Shown here one piece after another: positions 47,558 through 57,391 of a stretch of DNA of 64,000 nt (the stretch's first letter is position 1; each line of letters opens with the position of its first letter). Location: NCBI GenBank assembly GCA_030123525.1, contig CP126125.1, positions 1,116,001 through 1,180,000 of the forward strand, in the 5' to 3' direction. The notes under the pieces are model-generated. The model had not been told where the DNA came from, did not search any database, and saw nothing but the letters and a program-made list of their open reading frames with translations. Origin of the DNA: ELB16-189 sp018266435 (GTDB taxonomy: Bacteria > Bacteroidota > Bacteroidia > Cytophagales > Cyclobacteriaceae). Made by a program: the position numbers and the translations under genes.

Positions 47558-50509
47558 ATGAAAGTCTCTGCATCACAGCCATTTCAGATCATTTACTCGC
47601 TTTACCAGCACGAGTATCTAGGCTATGTTTTTGAGCCTTTCATCGTACATCTGGACGAAAAAGGGAAGCTGACCTATCAACACCAAAGCATCTCTCAAAA
47701 AAACATACGCGAGTTTAGTAAGGGGCTGGATAACAAAGACCTTGACCTGATCAAAATTATGGACAGCATGGGTCAGGATGCTGTAGCCAAACACTTTTCA
47801 AAAAAAGTGGTCAAACCCGAAGAGTTTTTCGGCAAAGTTTATCACAAACAAAAAGGTGATGAACTGGTGCAAAAAGAAATTGAGCGCTACATGGAAGAGC
47901 GCAGGGCGAAGATACTGGATGAATTAAAAGGAAAACAACTGTACGAAATGGGCAACGATGGCGAGCCCACCTGGCGTAAAGTAGAGGTATTGGAAAACCG
48001 TGCCGGCATTAAGTTTCATTTTTTGCGCGGTGGTGAATCAACTACGTATTACCCTACCATTACCTATAATGACAAGCCGGTTGAAATTCCTGATTCGGCT
48101 GCTTACCTGGTTTGTCGCCAGCCTGCGTGGATGGTATTGAAAGGAAAACTGTATGGATTTGAAAAATTAGTTGATGGAAAAAAACTTCAGCCTTTTCTTT
48201 CAAAAAAAAATGTGGTGATTCCAAAAAACTTAGAAGACAATTACTATCATCGGTTCATTGCCCCATTGATTGAAGGTTTTGATGATGTAGAGGCCTCTGG
48301 TTTTGAAATTACCAAACACCAATACGATCCTCACCCGCTGCTCACCATCTCAGAACTTCCGCAAGCCTCAGCAAGCGAGGTACCCACCTTGTTTGATGCC
48401 GACACCGGGGCCGCATCCGCTCATGATGAAGCCGGAAAAATAGTCTTTGATCTTTCATTCCGTTACGGCAAATATAAATTCAGAGGAGCCTCCAGCCAGG
48501 CCGCCCACGTTAGCGTTTCTGTAGAAAAAAAGGAAAACGATTACATCTTTCACCGCATCCTTCGCAATCCGGAAACTGAGAAAAAGTCAGAACAAACTTT
48601 AGTAAAACTAGGCTTACCCATGCGGTGGTCACGTGCTGCCATTGACAAATCTCAGGCCTTTTCATGGTTAAACGAAAACCGGGTAAACTTGCTCAACCTC
48701 GGCTTTGAAGTAAGCCAGCCCGAAAACAAAGACAAAAAATATTTTGTGGGCAAAGCGATGATTGAACTTGAGGTGCGTGAAAATATCGATTGGTTTGATA
48801 TCCATGCCAAAATTCGTTTTGGAGAATTTGAAATTTCTTTTAAAGAATTGCGAAAACTGATTCTACGAAAGAAAGTAGAATTCAAATTGCCCAATGGTGA
48901 AATTGCGATCATCCCTGATGCCTGGCTGATTAAATATGGTGATCTTTTTGCCCTGAGTGAAACCCAGGGAAATAACGAAAAGCCCGTACTCAAAAAACAC
49001 CACATTAATTTGTTACAAGAACTGGAAGCCGGCAAGCTGGCCAAAGTACACATGAGCGACCGGTTGAGAAACCTACAATCGTTTACAGGCATTCGAGACT
49101 ATGAGTTGCCACAAGGGTTTGCAGGAACGCTCCGTCCTTACCAAAAGGCCGGCTATAATTGGTTGCGTTTCCTCAATGAGTTTCATTTGGGCGGTTGCTT
49201 AGCCGATGACATGGGCCTTGGCAAAACCGTGCAGACACTGGCACTCCTGCAATCTGAAAAAGAAAAGGGTAATGCGGGTACTTCGCTTCTCATCATGCCT
49301 ACTTCGCTTATTTACAATTGGGAAATGGAGGCCTCTAAGTTTACACCCGGTCTCAAAATCTTCACCTACACCGGCACGTTACGCAAAAAAGACATTTCTC
49401 AATTCAGTCAATATGATGTAGTTCTTACTTCTTATGGCATTACCCGCTTAGACATTGGGAGCCTGTGTAACTTTTATTTTAATTACATCATCTTGGACGA
49501 ATCGCAGGTAATCAAAAATCCGACTTCTAATATTGCCAAAGCTGTGATGCAACTTCAAAGCAGGTATCGCCTCACCCTTACCGGCACGCCTCTTGAAAAT
49601 ACTACACTCGACCTGTGGAGCCAAATGACTTTTTTGAACCCGGGATTGCTGGGCGGCCAGGTATTTTTCAAAAATGAATACCAGGTACCCATTGAAAAAA
49701 AGCGCGATGAAGACAAAACCAAAAAACTCAACGGCATCATTAAGCCTTTTGTGTTGCGCAGGTTAAAATCACAAGTGGCTACTGACTTACCAGAGAAAGT
49801 AGAGAATGTCTATTACACCAACATGACGGCCGATCAAGAGCAGAAATACGAAGAAGTAAAGTCACATTACCGTCATAAAATTTTAGATCAGATTGAAAAA
49901 GAAGGGCTGAACAATTCACGCATGACCATCCTGGAAGGGTTAACCAAACTGCGGCAAATCTCCAACCACCCAAAAATGATTGATGCAACATATGAAGGAG
50001 GATCGGGGAAGTTAGAAGACGTATCGCACATGATTGAAAACGCCCTGTTGGAAGGGCACAAACTTTTGATCTTTAGTCAGTTTGTGAAACACCTGGAAAT
50101 TGTAAAAGAATTGTTGAAGTCGCGCAAAGTACCATTTGCCTATTTGGATGGATCCAGTACCGACCGCAAAGAGCAAGTGGAAAAATTCAATAAAGACCCT
50201 GACTTGAAAGTATTTTTAATTTCGATAAAAGCCGGAGGGCTGGGCCTTAATTTAACAGAAGCAGATTATGTATTTCTGCTCGACCCCTGGTGGAATCCGG
50301 CTGTGGAAGCACAGGCCACCGATCGCGCTCACCGCATTGGCCAAAAGAAAAAGGTATTCTCTTATAAATTCATTACCCGAAATACCGTAGAAGAAAAAAT
50401 TCTTCAGCTGCAAAAGAGCAAGTTGAAGCTCTCTGAAAATTTAATTCAAAACGAAGAGAGCGTAATCAAATCGTTGACGATGGAAGATATTAAGATGTTG
50501 ATGAATTAA
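47558..50509 (+). CDS. SNF2-family DEAD/DEAH helicase
   Basis: A 983-residue Swi2/Snf2 ATPase, probably a DNA translocase. The N-terminal ~470 residues are an extension typical of bacterial SNF2 proteins. The first RecA lobe has Walker A LADDMGLGKTVQTLALL (about 547-563), the DEAH-like box DESQVIKN (about 647-654) and LTGTPLENTTLDLWS. The second lobe has LIFSQFVKHLE and ISIKAGGLGLNLTEADYV with DRAHRIGQ (about 927-934). No SWIM zinc finger was found at the N-terminus. It may remodel protein-DNA complexes; the target is unknown. No methylase or nuclease partner lies beside it, so a defence role is not supported. Confidence 0.93.
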   Translation: MKVSASQPFQIIYSLYQHEYLGYVFEPFIVHLDEKGKLTYQHQSISQKNIREFSKGLDNKDLDLIKIMDSMGQDAVAKHFSKKVVKPEEFFGKVYHKQKGDELVQKEIERYMEERRAKILDELKGKQLYEMGNDGEPTWRKVEVLENRAGIKFHFLRGGESTTYYPTITYNDKPVEIPDSAAYLVCRQPAWMVLKGKLYGFEKLVDGKKLQPFLSKKNVVIPKNLEDNYYHRFIAPLIEGFDDVEASGFEITKHQYDPHPLLTISELPQASASEVPTLFDADTGAASAHDEAGKIVFDLSFRYGKYKFRGASSQAAHVSVSVEKKENDYIFHRILRNPETEKKSEQTLVKLGLPMRWSRAAIDKSQAFSWLNENRVNLLNLGFEVSQPENKDKKYFVGKAMIELEVRENIDWFDIHAKIRFGEFEISFKELRKLILRKKVEFKLPNGEIAIIPDAWLIKYGDLFALSETQGNNEKPVLKKHHINLLQELEAGKLAKVHMSDRLRNLQSFTGIRDYELPQGFAGTLRPYQKAGYNWLRFLNEFHLGGCLADDMGLGKTVQTLALLQSEKEKGNAGTSLLIMPTSLIYNWEMEASKFTPGLKIFTYTGTLRKKDISQFSQYDVVLTSYGITRLDIGSLCNFYFNYIILDESQVIKNPTSNIAKAVMQLQSRYRLTLTGTPLENTTLDLWSQMTFLNPGLLGGQVFFKNEYQVPIEKKRDEDKTKKLNGIIKPFVLRRLKSQVATDLPEKVENVYYTNMTADQEQKYEEVKSHYRHKILDQIEKEGLNNSRMTILEGLTKLRQISNHPKMIDATYEGGSGKLEDVSHMIENALLEGHKLLIFSQFVKHLEIVKELLKSRKVPFAYLDGSSTDRKEQVEKFNKDPDLKVFLISIKAGGLGLNLTEADYVFLLDPWWNPAVEAQATDRAHRIGQKKKVFSYKFITRNTVEEKILQLQKSKLKLSENLIQNEESVIKSLTMEDIKMLMN

Positions 50510-50624
50510 AATACCCGGAACGGGAGAATTGGATAGTCATAAGTCAGAATTTAAAAGATACGGTTTGACGTGGCATACGTGCGTAGCCTGCCTCGTGAGG
50601 CACAAAACAAATAAGAATTAGAGA

Positions 50625-51431
50625 ATGAAAGACAAAGTTGTAATTATAACGGGCGGGTCTTCTGGAATCGGTAAAGCATTGGCCGAAGTGTTTGGCAAAA
50701 ACGGGTCGAAAATTTTGATCACCGGAAGAAACCCTGTTGAACTGGATAATACCATCTTTGAATTACGGGCTCATCAAATTAACGCATCGGGCATTCTTGC
50801 CGATGTGAGCCGGGAAGAGGACAATAAAAAAATGGCTAATGAAGCCATGAGGGTATTTGGGCAGATTGATGTACTAATCAACAATGCGGGTATTACCATG
50901 CGCGCACTTTTTGAAGACGTAGACCTGGCCGTAATAAAAAAAGTGATGGACATTAATTTTTTTGGTGCCCTGTATGCCACACAAAGCTGCCTGCCTGAAA
51001 TTATTAAAAACAAAGGCAGCATTATCGGTATTTCATCTATAGCCGGGTTTCGCGGGCTTCCTGCGCGAACCGGATACTCAGCTTCCAAATTTGCACTTAA
51101 TGGTTTTCTTGAAGTACTTCGAACTGAAATGCTGCACAAAGGTGTGCACGTACTGACGGCAGCACCTGGTTTTACTGCTTCTAATATCCGCAAGCGCGCC
51201 CTGACCAAAGACGGAAGTGCCCAGGGCGAATCACCCCGTGCAGAAGAAAAGATGATGACGGCCGAAGAATGCGCCCAACATATTTACAATGCTACTGTTT
51301 CAAGAAAAAATATCTTGATCCTGACTGGCCAAGGAAAACTGACTGTGTTGTTGAATAAATTCTTTCCTGTTTGGTTGGACAAACTGGTTTATAAAACGAT
51401 GGCAAAAGAAGACAATGCTCCGATCAAATAG
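50625..51431 (+). CDS. SDR family NAD(P)-dependent oxidoreductase
   Basis: A 268-residue classical short-chain dehydrogenase. It has the glycine-rich GGSSGIGKALAEVF (about 10-23), NNAGITMRALFE (about 86-97), and the complete Ser-Tyr-Lys triad in SSIAGFRGLPARTGYSASKF (about 135-154). The C-terminal tail with MTAEECAQHIYNATVS and a hydrophobic KLTVLLNKFFPVWLDKLVY segment resembles the DltE/DHRS7-like subgroup. Substrate unknown. Unlike the SDR at 19946-20731 its active site is canonical. It is probably monocistronic, converging on the DUF3857 genes with six bases between stops. Confidence 0.92.
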   Translation: MKDKVVIITGGSSGIGKALAEVFGKNGSKILITGRNPVELDNTIFELRAHQINASGILADVSREEDNKKMANEAMRVFGQIDVLINNAGITMRALFEDVDLAVIKKVMDINFFGALYATQSCLPEIIKNKGSIIGISSIAGFRGLPARTGYSASKFALNGFLEVLRTEMLHKGVHVLTAAPGFTASNIRKRALTKDGSAQGESPRAEEKMMTAEECAQHIYNATVSRKNILILTGQGKLTVLLNKFFPVWLDKLVYKTMAKEDNAPIK

Positions 51432-51437
51432 GTACAA

Positions 51438-53351
51438 TCAGGTCTTGTTCAAAAAGACAAGTTTAATATTGTCGGCCTTGGTCACATTTTTATAAAAGTC
51501 AACAAATTCGTTATATGTTTCTTTTGGAAATCGACCCTTCCAGACTTTCATTCTGCGGATATAAATTAGTTTGCTTGCATCGAACATGAAACTTGCTTCA
51601 TACTCGCCAAATTTTGAATTGATCTTAACCGGTTTGGGTAAAAATTCAGGATAGAGGTTTTCGGGAACAGAAAATTTGATTGTGTCAAGGTCGATGTAGT
51701 TTCTTCTGCGCACAACTTCTGTTTTTCTTTCGGCCATTTTTTCAGGAACATAAGAAATTTTGTTCATCAAATTAGGCGAGACAAAGATTCGTTTGCCGCT
51801 CACAGTTGCATAACGACTAAGAGTGAGATCTAACCTCACCAGAGCAGATGGAATCTTGTCCTTATTTTCTGTCATCGAAATAGAGCTGATGCTGAAATTG
51901 GGTATATCCGTATTGTTTTCTACCCACTTCTTTTGATCATCTGAGTTGTGTAAAACGCTGTTCAACCCACCAGATTCATATTGAATTCCTCTATATGTAG
52001 TTACTACTTTTGCTTTCGCATTACCGGTTACATCTAGAGAAACTTCAGCAGTTCTACTTTGAAGGTTTTGCTCTGGCAAATAATTTATTGTCTTCACCAA
52101 TTTGCCTCCTTCTTCTGTTATCATTAATGCCCAACGATCTTCTGTAAATGACCCTTGATAGCCAAACGGGTTGGTTTGGCTGGTGCACTCTAACCAAAGG
52201 GTGTCTTTGCCATTTGGCACACTCACCACCACATGATTGAATTGATGGCTTGGAAAATCTTTTTTTATCTGTGTTTCATCTACACCTGCTTTGATTACCG
52301 AGTAATAACCTTTAATACCAACTGCCTTTAATAATGAAACAGTATAGTTTGAAAGAGCTTTGCAATCACCATAGCCAGTTTGATCCACCACGGATGCAGG
52401 GAAAGGTTGAAGTCCTCCAATTCCAAGTTGAATACTTACATAACGAGTTTTACTTTGAAGATAATTATAGATGGCCTTTACTTTCTGCTCAATTGTTGGT
52501 AGTGACTTTGTCAATTCAATTACTTTTTGTTTTGTCGCCTCCGGTAAGTCATCATGGTCTTTATTCAATAGCATATTCCATTTACCGTAATTCTGCCACG
52601 AACTCATGTCTCCAGCATAGCCATCATACTCAAATTGAGAGGGTGCTGTCATGATCTGCGAGACAATTTCCTCATGGGAAGGACCATTTGATTCAAAATT
52701 TATAGGTCTAATGTTTTCAAAAATCCAGGTGATTGATTGATTTCCATCTGAGAGTGTTTCCTTTTTTGAATTGTCAGGTATGTTGATCACTTTATAATTT
52801 GGACTTAGCTCTTTCGGAAAGATAAGTTGATAGTAGGCATACTGTGTTGAAGATTTTTCTGCACCAAAATAAGATGAAGGAATAGAATACAAGAATTTAT
52901 ACTCCACTTCATATTCAAATTCAACAGTATATGGATAGTTCGCTTGCTCAAGGCTGGCTGTCTTCACGCGGTTATCGCTATACAAACTAAATCCATCAAA
53001 GGCAGCGTGATCATATACGTCACTGTTTCTTAATTTTTTTAATTGTTTCCCATTCGCATCATAAGCATAACCATTAAAGTCAACAACTTTTGAAAGCTTG
53101 TCATATCCTACTGACTGTGTCGCGTATCGATTACCATTTTCGTTTAAAATGGTCACCACATAATGCACATAGTAAGAGGAATGGTTCTTTGCAAGAATCC
53201 TGCAAATCATTTTATCCTCCCTGATGACCACATTTACATTTTCTTTCAACTCAGCAGGGATCTCGCTGACAGGATATTTCATGTCTCCCGGTATTGCAAA
53301 TGCGGTTGTCTTAACCACAAATGACAGAAGAAGTATAATTCTCAATTTCAA
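51438..53351 (-). CDS. DUF3857 / transglutaminase-like exported protein (paralogue 1)
   Basis: A 637-residue exported protein with a signal peptide (about 1-18, ending VVKTTAFA). DUF3857 occupies about residues 50-230 and a transglutaminase-like core about 275-400. The nucleophile cysteine motif TGYGDCKALSNYTVSLL (about 324-340) and the catalytic-histidine motif HQFNHVVVSVPNGKD are present. The third-residue position reads LWLECTSQ, Glu where many have Asp. A C-terminal DUF2569/DUF3858-like beta domain follows. The reaction in this family (cross-linking, amidase or protease) is not known. It lies 17 bases downstream of a paralogue. Confidence 0.88.
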   Translation of the reverse strand: MKLRIILLLSFVVKTTAFAIPGDMKYPVSEIPAELKENVNVVIREDKMICRILAKNHSSYYVHYVVTILNENGNRYATQSVGYDKLSKVVDFNGYAYDANGKQLKKLRNSDVYDHAAFDGFSLYSDNRVKTASLEQANYPYTVEFEYEVEYKFLYSIPSSYFGAEKSSTQYAYYQLIFPKELSPNYKVINIPDNSKKETLSDGNQSITWIFENIRPINFESNGPSHEEIVSQIMTAPSQFEYDGYAGDMSSWQNYGKWNMLLNKDHDDLPEATKQKVIELTKSLPTIEQKVKAIYNYLQSKTRYVSIQLGIGGLQPFPASVVDQTGYGDCKALSNYTVSLLKAVGIKGYYSVIKAGVDETQIKKDFPSHQFNHVVVSVPNGKDTLWLECTSQTNPFGYQGSFTEDRWALMITEEGGKLVKTINYLPEQNLQSRTAEVSLDVTGNAKAKVVTTYRGIQYESGGLNSVLHNSDDQKKWVENNTDIPNFSISSISMTENKDKIPSALVRLDLTLSRYATVSGKRIFVSPNLMNKISYVPEKMAERKTEVVRRRNYIDLDTIKFSVPENLYPEFLPKPVKINSKFGEYEASFMFDASKLIYIRRMKVWKGRFPKETYNEFVDFYKNVTKADNIKLVFLNKT

Positions 53352-53368
53352 TTTTATTTGAATTGTTC

Positions 53369-55264
53369 CTACTGGTTTTTCTTTAACACAATTTGCTCTG
53401 TCTGCTTTGCTATCACCTGAGTATAGAACTCACGCAAAAATGGATATTCCTCTGCTGTAAACATGCTTTTGCTAATAATAAACTGGCTTACGAAATTTAT
53501 CGTGTTCCCCATTTGTGTTGCATTATAGACAAACTTTCCTCCATTTGCAGGAAGCATGATCACGCTTTGCTTCGGCAATTCTTCTACAGCAAAACCATCC
53601 GGGATTTGAATCTTTGCCATGTAAATCCGATCAAAAGGTGTGCTGTAGTCAACCGGATAGAGGCGTTTTTCTGATTTGAAAATATTTTCTTCCATTCTTG
53701 CGGAAATGTATGGGTTCAGATAAATGATATTGCCCGCCACTTGTGAATGATCATTGATTACAACTTCATGAATTTCCTTGACTGACTGATTAGGGTTTTC
53801 CAAGTTTTCAAAAACACTGTTGCTTATTTCCCAGCTTTTTCCTGCAACAAAATCTTTTAAGTACTTCTCTTTACCCAAGTCTTTGTATGAATCTCTCATG
53901 TCGCTGGCATCTATACCCTCGCGACTTATCGTAAGTTTACCAACGAGTTCTCCGTCTGGATTTAATTTGTAATCTGCACTGACAACCTTTCTTGATCGAA
54001 TGGATTTAAGAGGGATCCATTCAATTTCATCTTTTAAAATCACAAGGCCATCTCCATTCAGACATCGCTCTGGCAAAGCATTCATTGGCAATCCGCGATC
54101 TGTACCATCAAGCAAAAGTTTTTTTGTTCCAAATTTTGCAACGCAAATAACATCATTGAAATCGCTGTAGCGGGGCCAGAATGGATTTATCATTCCATGC
54201 TTTCTCGTACTCAAAAGGACAGGATGAGCATTTATACCAGCTTTTTGCAACATGGTAACGATCAGTAGGTTAATCTCTGATGAGCTTCCTTTCTTATCCT
54301 CAAGAACTTTCTTGAGGGGATGGTCAGGTATGAAATCAACATATTTGTTCCATTCAACTTTCGATTTGACATATTCCAGAATGGCTTTTGTTTTTTGCTC
54401 ATCATCCGTGATACCGGCCGTGACTTCGCTAACCACGCTTTTCAAAAAGCCAGATGATCTGATCTGTCCTCCAAAATCCTTATCTTCTAACAATTCATTA
54501 ATAATTTTAGGCCATGTTTTGCCTAATTTAATTATTGGACTTCCCACAATAAATAATTCAGTGATTGTGAATTCTATTCTTGAAATATAATCATCTACAT
54601 TTAATGTAAATGGCTCCTCTTTAAAGGCCGGAATGTCATTAATTATCCATGTTTCAGAGGCTCCCTTTGTTCCATGTTCAGACAACGGAAGAAAGCCTTT
54701 TAACTCATGACGAAAAGTAAAAGTCTTCGGAATATAAGTTTTGTACTCGCTATATTTGGTTGGAATAAGATGTTGAAATTGCCAGTTCGGTCCAAATGCG
54801 TCTGATGATCTAAGGATATAGCTAAACTCAACGACTGACCCTTCCTTCACATTTGGAATTGTGAATTTTATCTGGTCAGTAAATCGATCATACTTTGTTT
54901 TGAAAATGGATTTTTCATCTATTTTGGTTTCAACTATAGACCCATTTTCTAAATTGTAACACGAAGCTTTTAGTTTTGAAATACTCTCCTGATTTCGCGA
55001 TAAGTTTACGGTACGTGAAGCCCAATTATCTATTGCTGCTTTGGTCAAAAACTTTATTCGCATATGCCGCTTGATTTCAACGGTGAGTTGATCCGTCAAG
55101 TTGTATTCACCCTTGTCAAACAAGATGACTGCGCTTGCAGTTGTGTCGGGTAAGTACTTGCTCATTTTCAATTCTTCCATCGTGACTTTACCGTAGTCTG
55201 ATGTTTGAGCACAAAGATGGAGTGTTGCAAAAATGCTCCAAGTAAAAAATATCAGCGTCTTCAT
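53369..55264 (-). CDS. DUF3857 / transglutaminase-like exported protein (paralogue 2, probably inactive)
   Basis: A 631-residue exported protein with a signal peptide (about 1-19, ending TLHLCAQ) and the same DUF3857 plus transglutaminase-core layout as its neighbour. It appears to lack the catalytic residues: the cysteine motif GDCKA becomes KGSSSEINLLIVTMLQKAG (about 327-345), with serine, and the histidine motif FNHVV becomes FNDVICVAK, with aspartate. This suggests a non-catalytic, binding or structural role. It is the first gene of the pair, ending 17 bases before paralogue 1, so the two are co-transcribed. Confidence 0.87.
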   Translation of the reverse strand: MKTLIFFTWSIFATLHLCAQTSDYGKVTMEELKMSKYLPDTTASAVILFDKGEYNLTDQLTVEIKRHMRIKFLTKAAIDNWASRTVNLSRNQESISKLKASCYNLENGSIVETKIDEKSIFKTKYDRFTDQIKFTIPNVKEGSVVEFSYILRSSDAFGPNWQFQHLIPTKYSEYKTYIPKTFTFRHELKGFLPLSEHGTKGASETWIINDIPAFKEEPFTLNVDDYISRIEFTITELFIVGSPIIKLGKTWPKIINELLEDKDFGGQIRSSGFLKSVVSEVTAGITDDEQKTKAILEYVKSKVEWNKYVDFIPDHPLKKVLEDKKGSSSEINLLIVTMLQKAGINAHPVLLSTRKHGMINPFWPRYSDFNDVICVAKFGTKKLLLDGTDRGLPMNALPERCLNGDGLVILKDEIEWIPLKSIRSRKVVSADYKLNPDGELVGKLTISREGIDASDMRDSYKDLGKEKYLKDFVAGKSWEISNSVFENLENPNQSVKEIHEVVINDHSQVAGNIIYLNPYISARMEENIFKSEKRLYPVDYSTPFDRIYMAKIQIPDGFAVEELPKQSVIMLPANGGKFVYNATQMGNTINFVSQFIISKSMFTAEEYPFLREFYTQVIAKQTEQIVLKKNQ

Positions 55265-55486
55265 TTTTGTTGATCTGGGGTTATATTTGAGCTAATATAT
55301 TGATTTTTCCCCCACTGATTTTGAGTCTCATTTTTTAATCGGATTTTATCACTTTTTTCGTCATTTTTTTTTAAACATTTGATCACGTCTTGGATAATTC
55401 ACGCGCCATTGTGCCGGGTATTCGCTGATGCTGCTCCAGACATTTCACCCATACCATGCCAGTTGAAAATTTAAACACTCAACGCG

Positions 55487-55744
55487 ATGGCAGAAACGAA
55501 TAGAAATAATGGATCTAAAACAATTACCCACTGAAGGACAGGGGATAAGCAATCGCCCAGCTTCTTCAACTCAGCCATAACACAGTTAACGAATACACTC
55601 GTTTGCTGGAAGCCCAAGGGTTAAGTTATGAAGCCTTACTAGTACTTAGTGATGCGACCTTGCAGGAACTCTGTGCTCCCAAATCAGAAAAATCACAGAA
55701 CCGCATGAAATTCAAGATAGCCGCAAAGATCAATCCCGGTCGCA
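55487..55744 (+). pseudogene. istA transposase remnant of an IS21-family element
   Basis: A decayed 5' end of istA. The pieces, in different frames, read MAETNR, then IMDLKQLPTE...GQGISNR, then AIAQLLQLSHNTVNEYTRLL and EAQGLSYEALLVLSDATLQ (55552-55668), the N-terminal helix-turn-helix of IS21 IstA. At least two frameshifts (near 55506 and 55550) break it, and an in-frame TAA lies at 55546-55548. The catalytic DDE domain is missing; the sequence jumps to the istB 3' end. Confidence 0.8.
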
Positions 55745-55856
55745 GGATGGTACCAAATCATTGGCGAAGGAACTATTGCAGATGCAATCTTGGGACCGGA
55801 TAGTGAACTCGTTCCACCGAATTAATCTCAATGGGCAATCCCTCAGAAAAAAATAG
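55745..55856 (+). pseudogene. istB 3'-end remnant of an IS21-family element
   Basis: Directly after the istA fragment, GWYQIIGEGTIADAIL (from 55745) and, after a one-base shift near 55793, DRIVNSFHRINLNGQSLRKK to TAG 55854-55856 match the C-terminus of the IstB ATPase. The element has lost everything between the istA N-terminus and the istB C-terminus. I could not define terminal inverted repeats or a target duplication. Confidence 0.8.
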
Positions 55857-55858
55857 AC

Positions 55859-55891
55859 TTGATCAATAATTAACAAACTTTTTTACCTTTG
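55859..55891 (+). promoter_or_regulatory. Promoter candidate for radA
   Basis: TTG (55859-55861) and TACCTTTG (55884-55891) with a 22-base spacer approximate the TTG-N19-TAnnTTTG pattern. It lies immediately after the istB remnant and 65 bases before the radA ATG, so the IS scar abuts or supplies the radA upstream region. Confidence 0.4.
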
Positions 55892-55956
55892 AACTACTTG
55901 TGGAAAGTAGCACGGTATCACCGTAATCACTGGCGCCATATCAGTGAAATATCAGC

Positions 55957-57336
55957 ATGTCAAAAAACAAAACCGTTTTCTTCTGTCAATCGTGTGGATA
56001 TGAATCGGCCAAGTGGTTGGGCAAATGCCCTTCTTGTAATTCATGGAATTCTTTTGTTGAAGAAGTCGTGACCAAAAACGAAACTACTCGTAATGAGTGG
56101 CGAACGGATTCTGCCAAATCAAAAATCATCAAACCCAAAAAATTAACTGAAATTGAATCTGCCCACGAGGTTAGAATCATTACTCCTGATCATGAACTAA
56201 ACCGTGTGCTGGGCGGAGGCATTGTGCCGGGTTCGCTGGTGCTCATCGGGGGTGAGCCCGGCATTGGCAAATCAACATTGATGCTTCAGGCAGGCCTTGC
56301 CCTGAAGCTATTAAAAATTCTTTATGTATCCGGTGAAGAAAGCGAGCAGCAAATAAAAATGCGCGCTCAGCGATTATCACCCGAAACCCTTGCTGAAAAT
56401 TTTTTCATCTTAACGGAAACCAACACAAAAAATATTTTCTCGGCTATTGAAGATGTGGGGCCTCAGTTGGTAGTCATTGATTCCATTCAAACGTTGTATT
56501 CTCCTGTCATGGATTCAGTAGCTGGAAGCATTGGGCAAGTACGGCAATGTACAGGCGAACTCATGAAGTTTGCGAAAGAAACCAACACTCCTGTTTTTTT
56601 AGTGGGCCACATCACCAAAGACGGCTCATTGGCCGGCCCCAAAGTGTTGGAGCACATGGTGGATACCGTTCTTCAGTTTGAAGGCGATCGGCATTTAGCT
56701 TACCGCATTTTACGCACGACAAAAAACCGGTTTGGTTCTACTTCCGAAATCGGCATTTATGAAATGCTGGGCAATGGTCTGCGCGAAGTTTCCAATCCTT
56801 CAGAGATTTTGATCTCTCAGAAAGCCGGGCAGCTTAGCGGAGCCACTATTGGCGCCACCATTGAAGGCAACCGGCCATTGTTAATCGAGATTCAATCGCT
56901 GGTGAGTACGGCTTCGTACGGCACTCCTCAACGAACACCCAATGGCTTTGATCAAAAAAGATTAAACATGCTCCTGGCTGTTTTAGAAAAACGGTGTGGG
57001 TTTCGTGTGGGCACGCAAGATGTGTTTGTCAACATGGCGGGAGGAATTTATGTGGAAGACCCGGCCATTGACCTGGCGCTTTGCGTTTCGGTCATTTCTT
57101 CAATGGAAGAAATCCCGGTAAACGACAAAATTTGTTTTGCCGCTGAAGTTGGTTTAGGGGGTGAACTTCGCGCGGTGAATAGAATTGATCAGCGTATTTC
57201 GGAGGCAGAAAAATTAGGCTTTGAAAAAATTTACGTGTCCAGGTTCAGCCAAAAATCAATCGACAGAAATAAAACAAAAATTGAAGTGAAGGCTTTCGCC
57301 AAACTTGACGAAGTTTTCAAAGATTTGTTTCGATGA
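55957..57336 (+). CDS. radA: DNA repair protein RadA
   Basis: RecA-like ATPase that promotes branch migration during recombination. The 459-residue protein has the N-terminal C4 zinc finger CQSCGYESAKWLGKCPSC (about 9-26), Walker A GGEPGIGKSTLMLQAG (about 98-113), Walker B VVIDSIQTLYS, the RadA-specific KNRFG motif (RTTKNRFGSTSE, about 251-262) and a C-terminal Lon-protease-like domain (about 285-459, GGIYVEDPAIDLALCVSVISS). The motif set is complete. ATG 55957 is well supported because it gives the zinc finger at the expected position. Confidence 0.96.
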   Translation: MSKNKTVFFCQSCGYESAKWLGKCPSCNSWNSFVEEVVTKNETTRNEWRTDSAKSKIIKPKKLTEIESAHEVRIITPDHELNRVLGGGIVPGSLVLIGGEPGIGKSTLMLQAGLALKLLKILYVSGEESEQQIKMRAQRLSPETLAENFFILTETNTKNIFSAIEDVGPQLVVIDSIQTLYSPVMDSVAGSIGQVRQCTGELMKFAKETNTPVFLVGHITKDGSLAGPKVLEHMVDTVLQFEGDRHLAYRILRTTKNRFGSTSEIGIYEMLGNGLREVSNPSEILISQKAGQLSGATIGATIEGNRPLLIEIQSLVSTASYGTPQRTPNGFDQKRLNMLLAVLEKRCGFRVGTQDVFVNMAGGIYVEDPAIDLALCVSVISSMEEIPVNDKICFAAEVGLGGELRAVNRIDQRISEAEKLGFEKIYVSRFSQKSIDRNKTKIEVKAFAKLDEVFKDLFR

Positions 57337-57391
57337 TTATTTCTTAATTGGTTTAATACCTCATAATAAATTTATTCCCTCCACCTTACTA

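Noticed and set aside
47558..50509. SNF2 helicase as a core of an antiviral defence island.
   Set aside because: No methylase, nuclease, DISARM, Druantia or other defence genes flank it; neighbours are an Omp85 barrel and an SDR. A stand-alone chromosomal SNF2 protein is common in Bacteroidota.
55603..55803. A 66-codon intact gene near radA.
   Set aside because: It is a surviving frame within the IS21 istA/istB remnant, not an independent gene.
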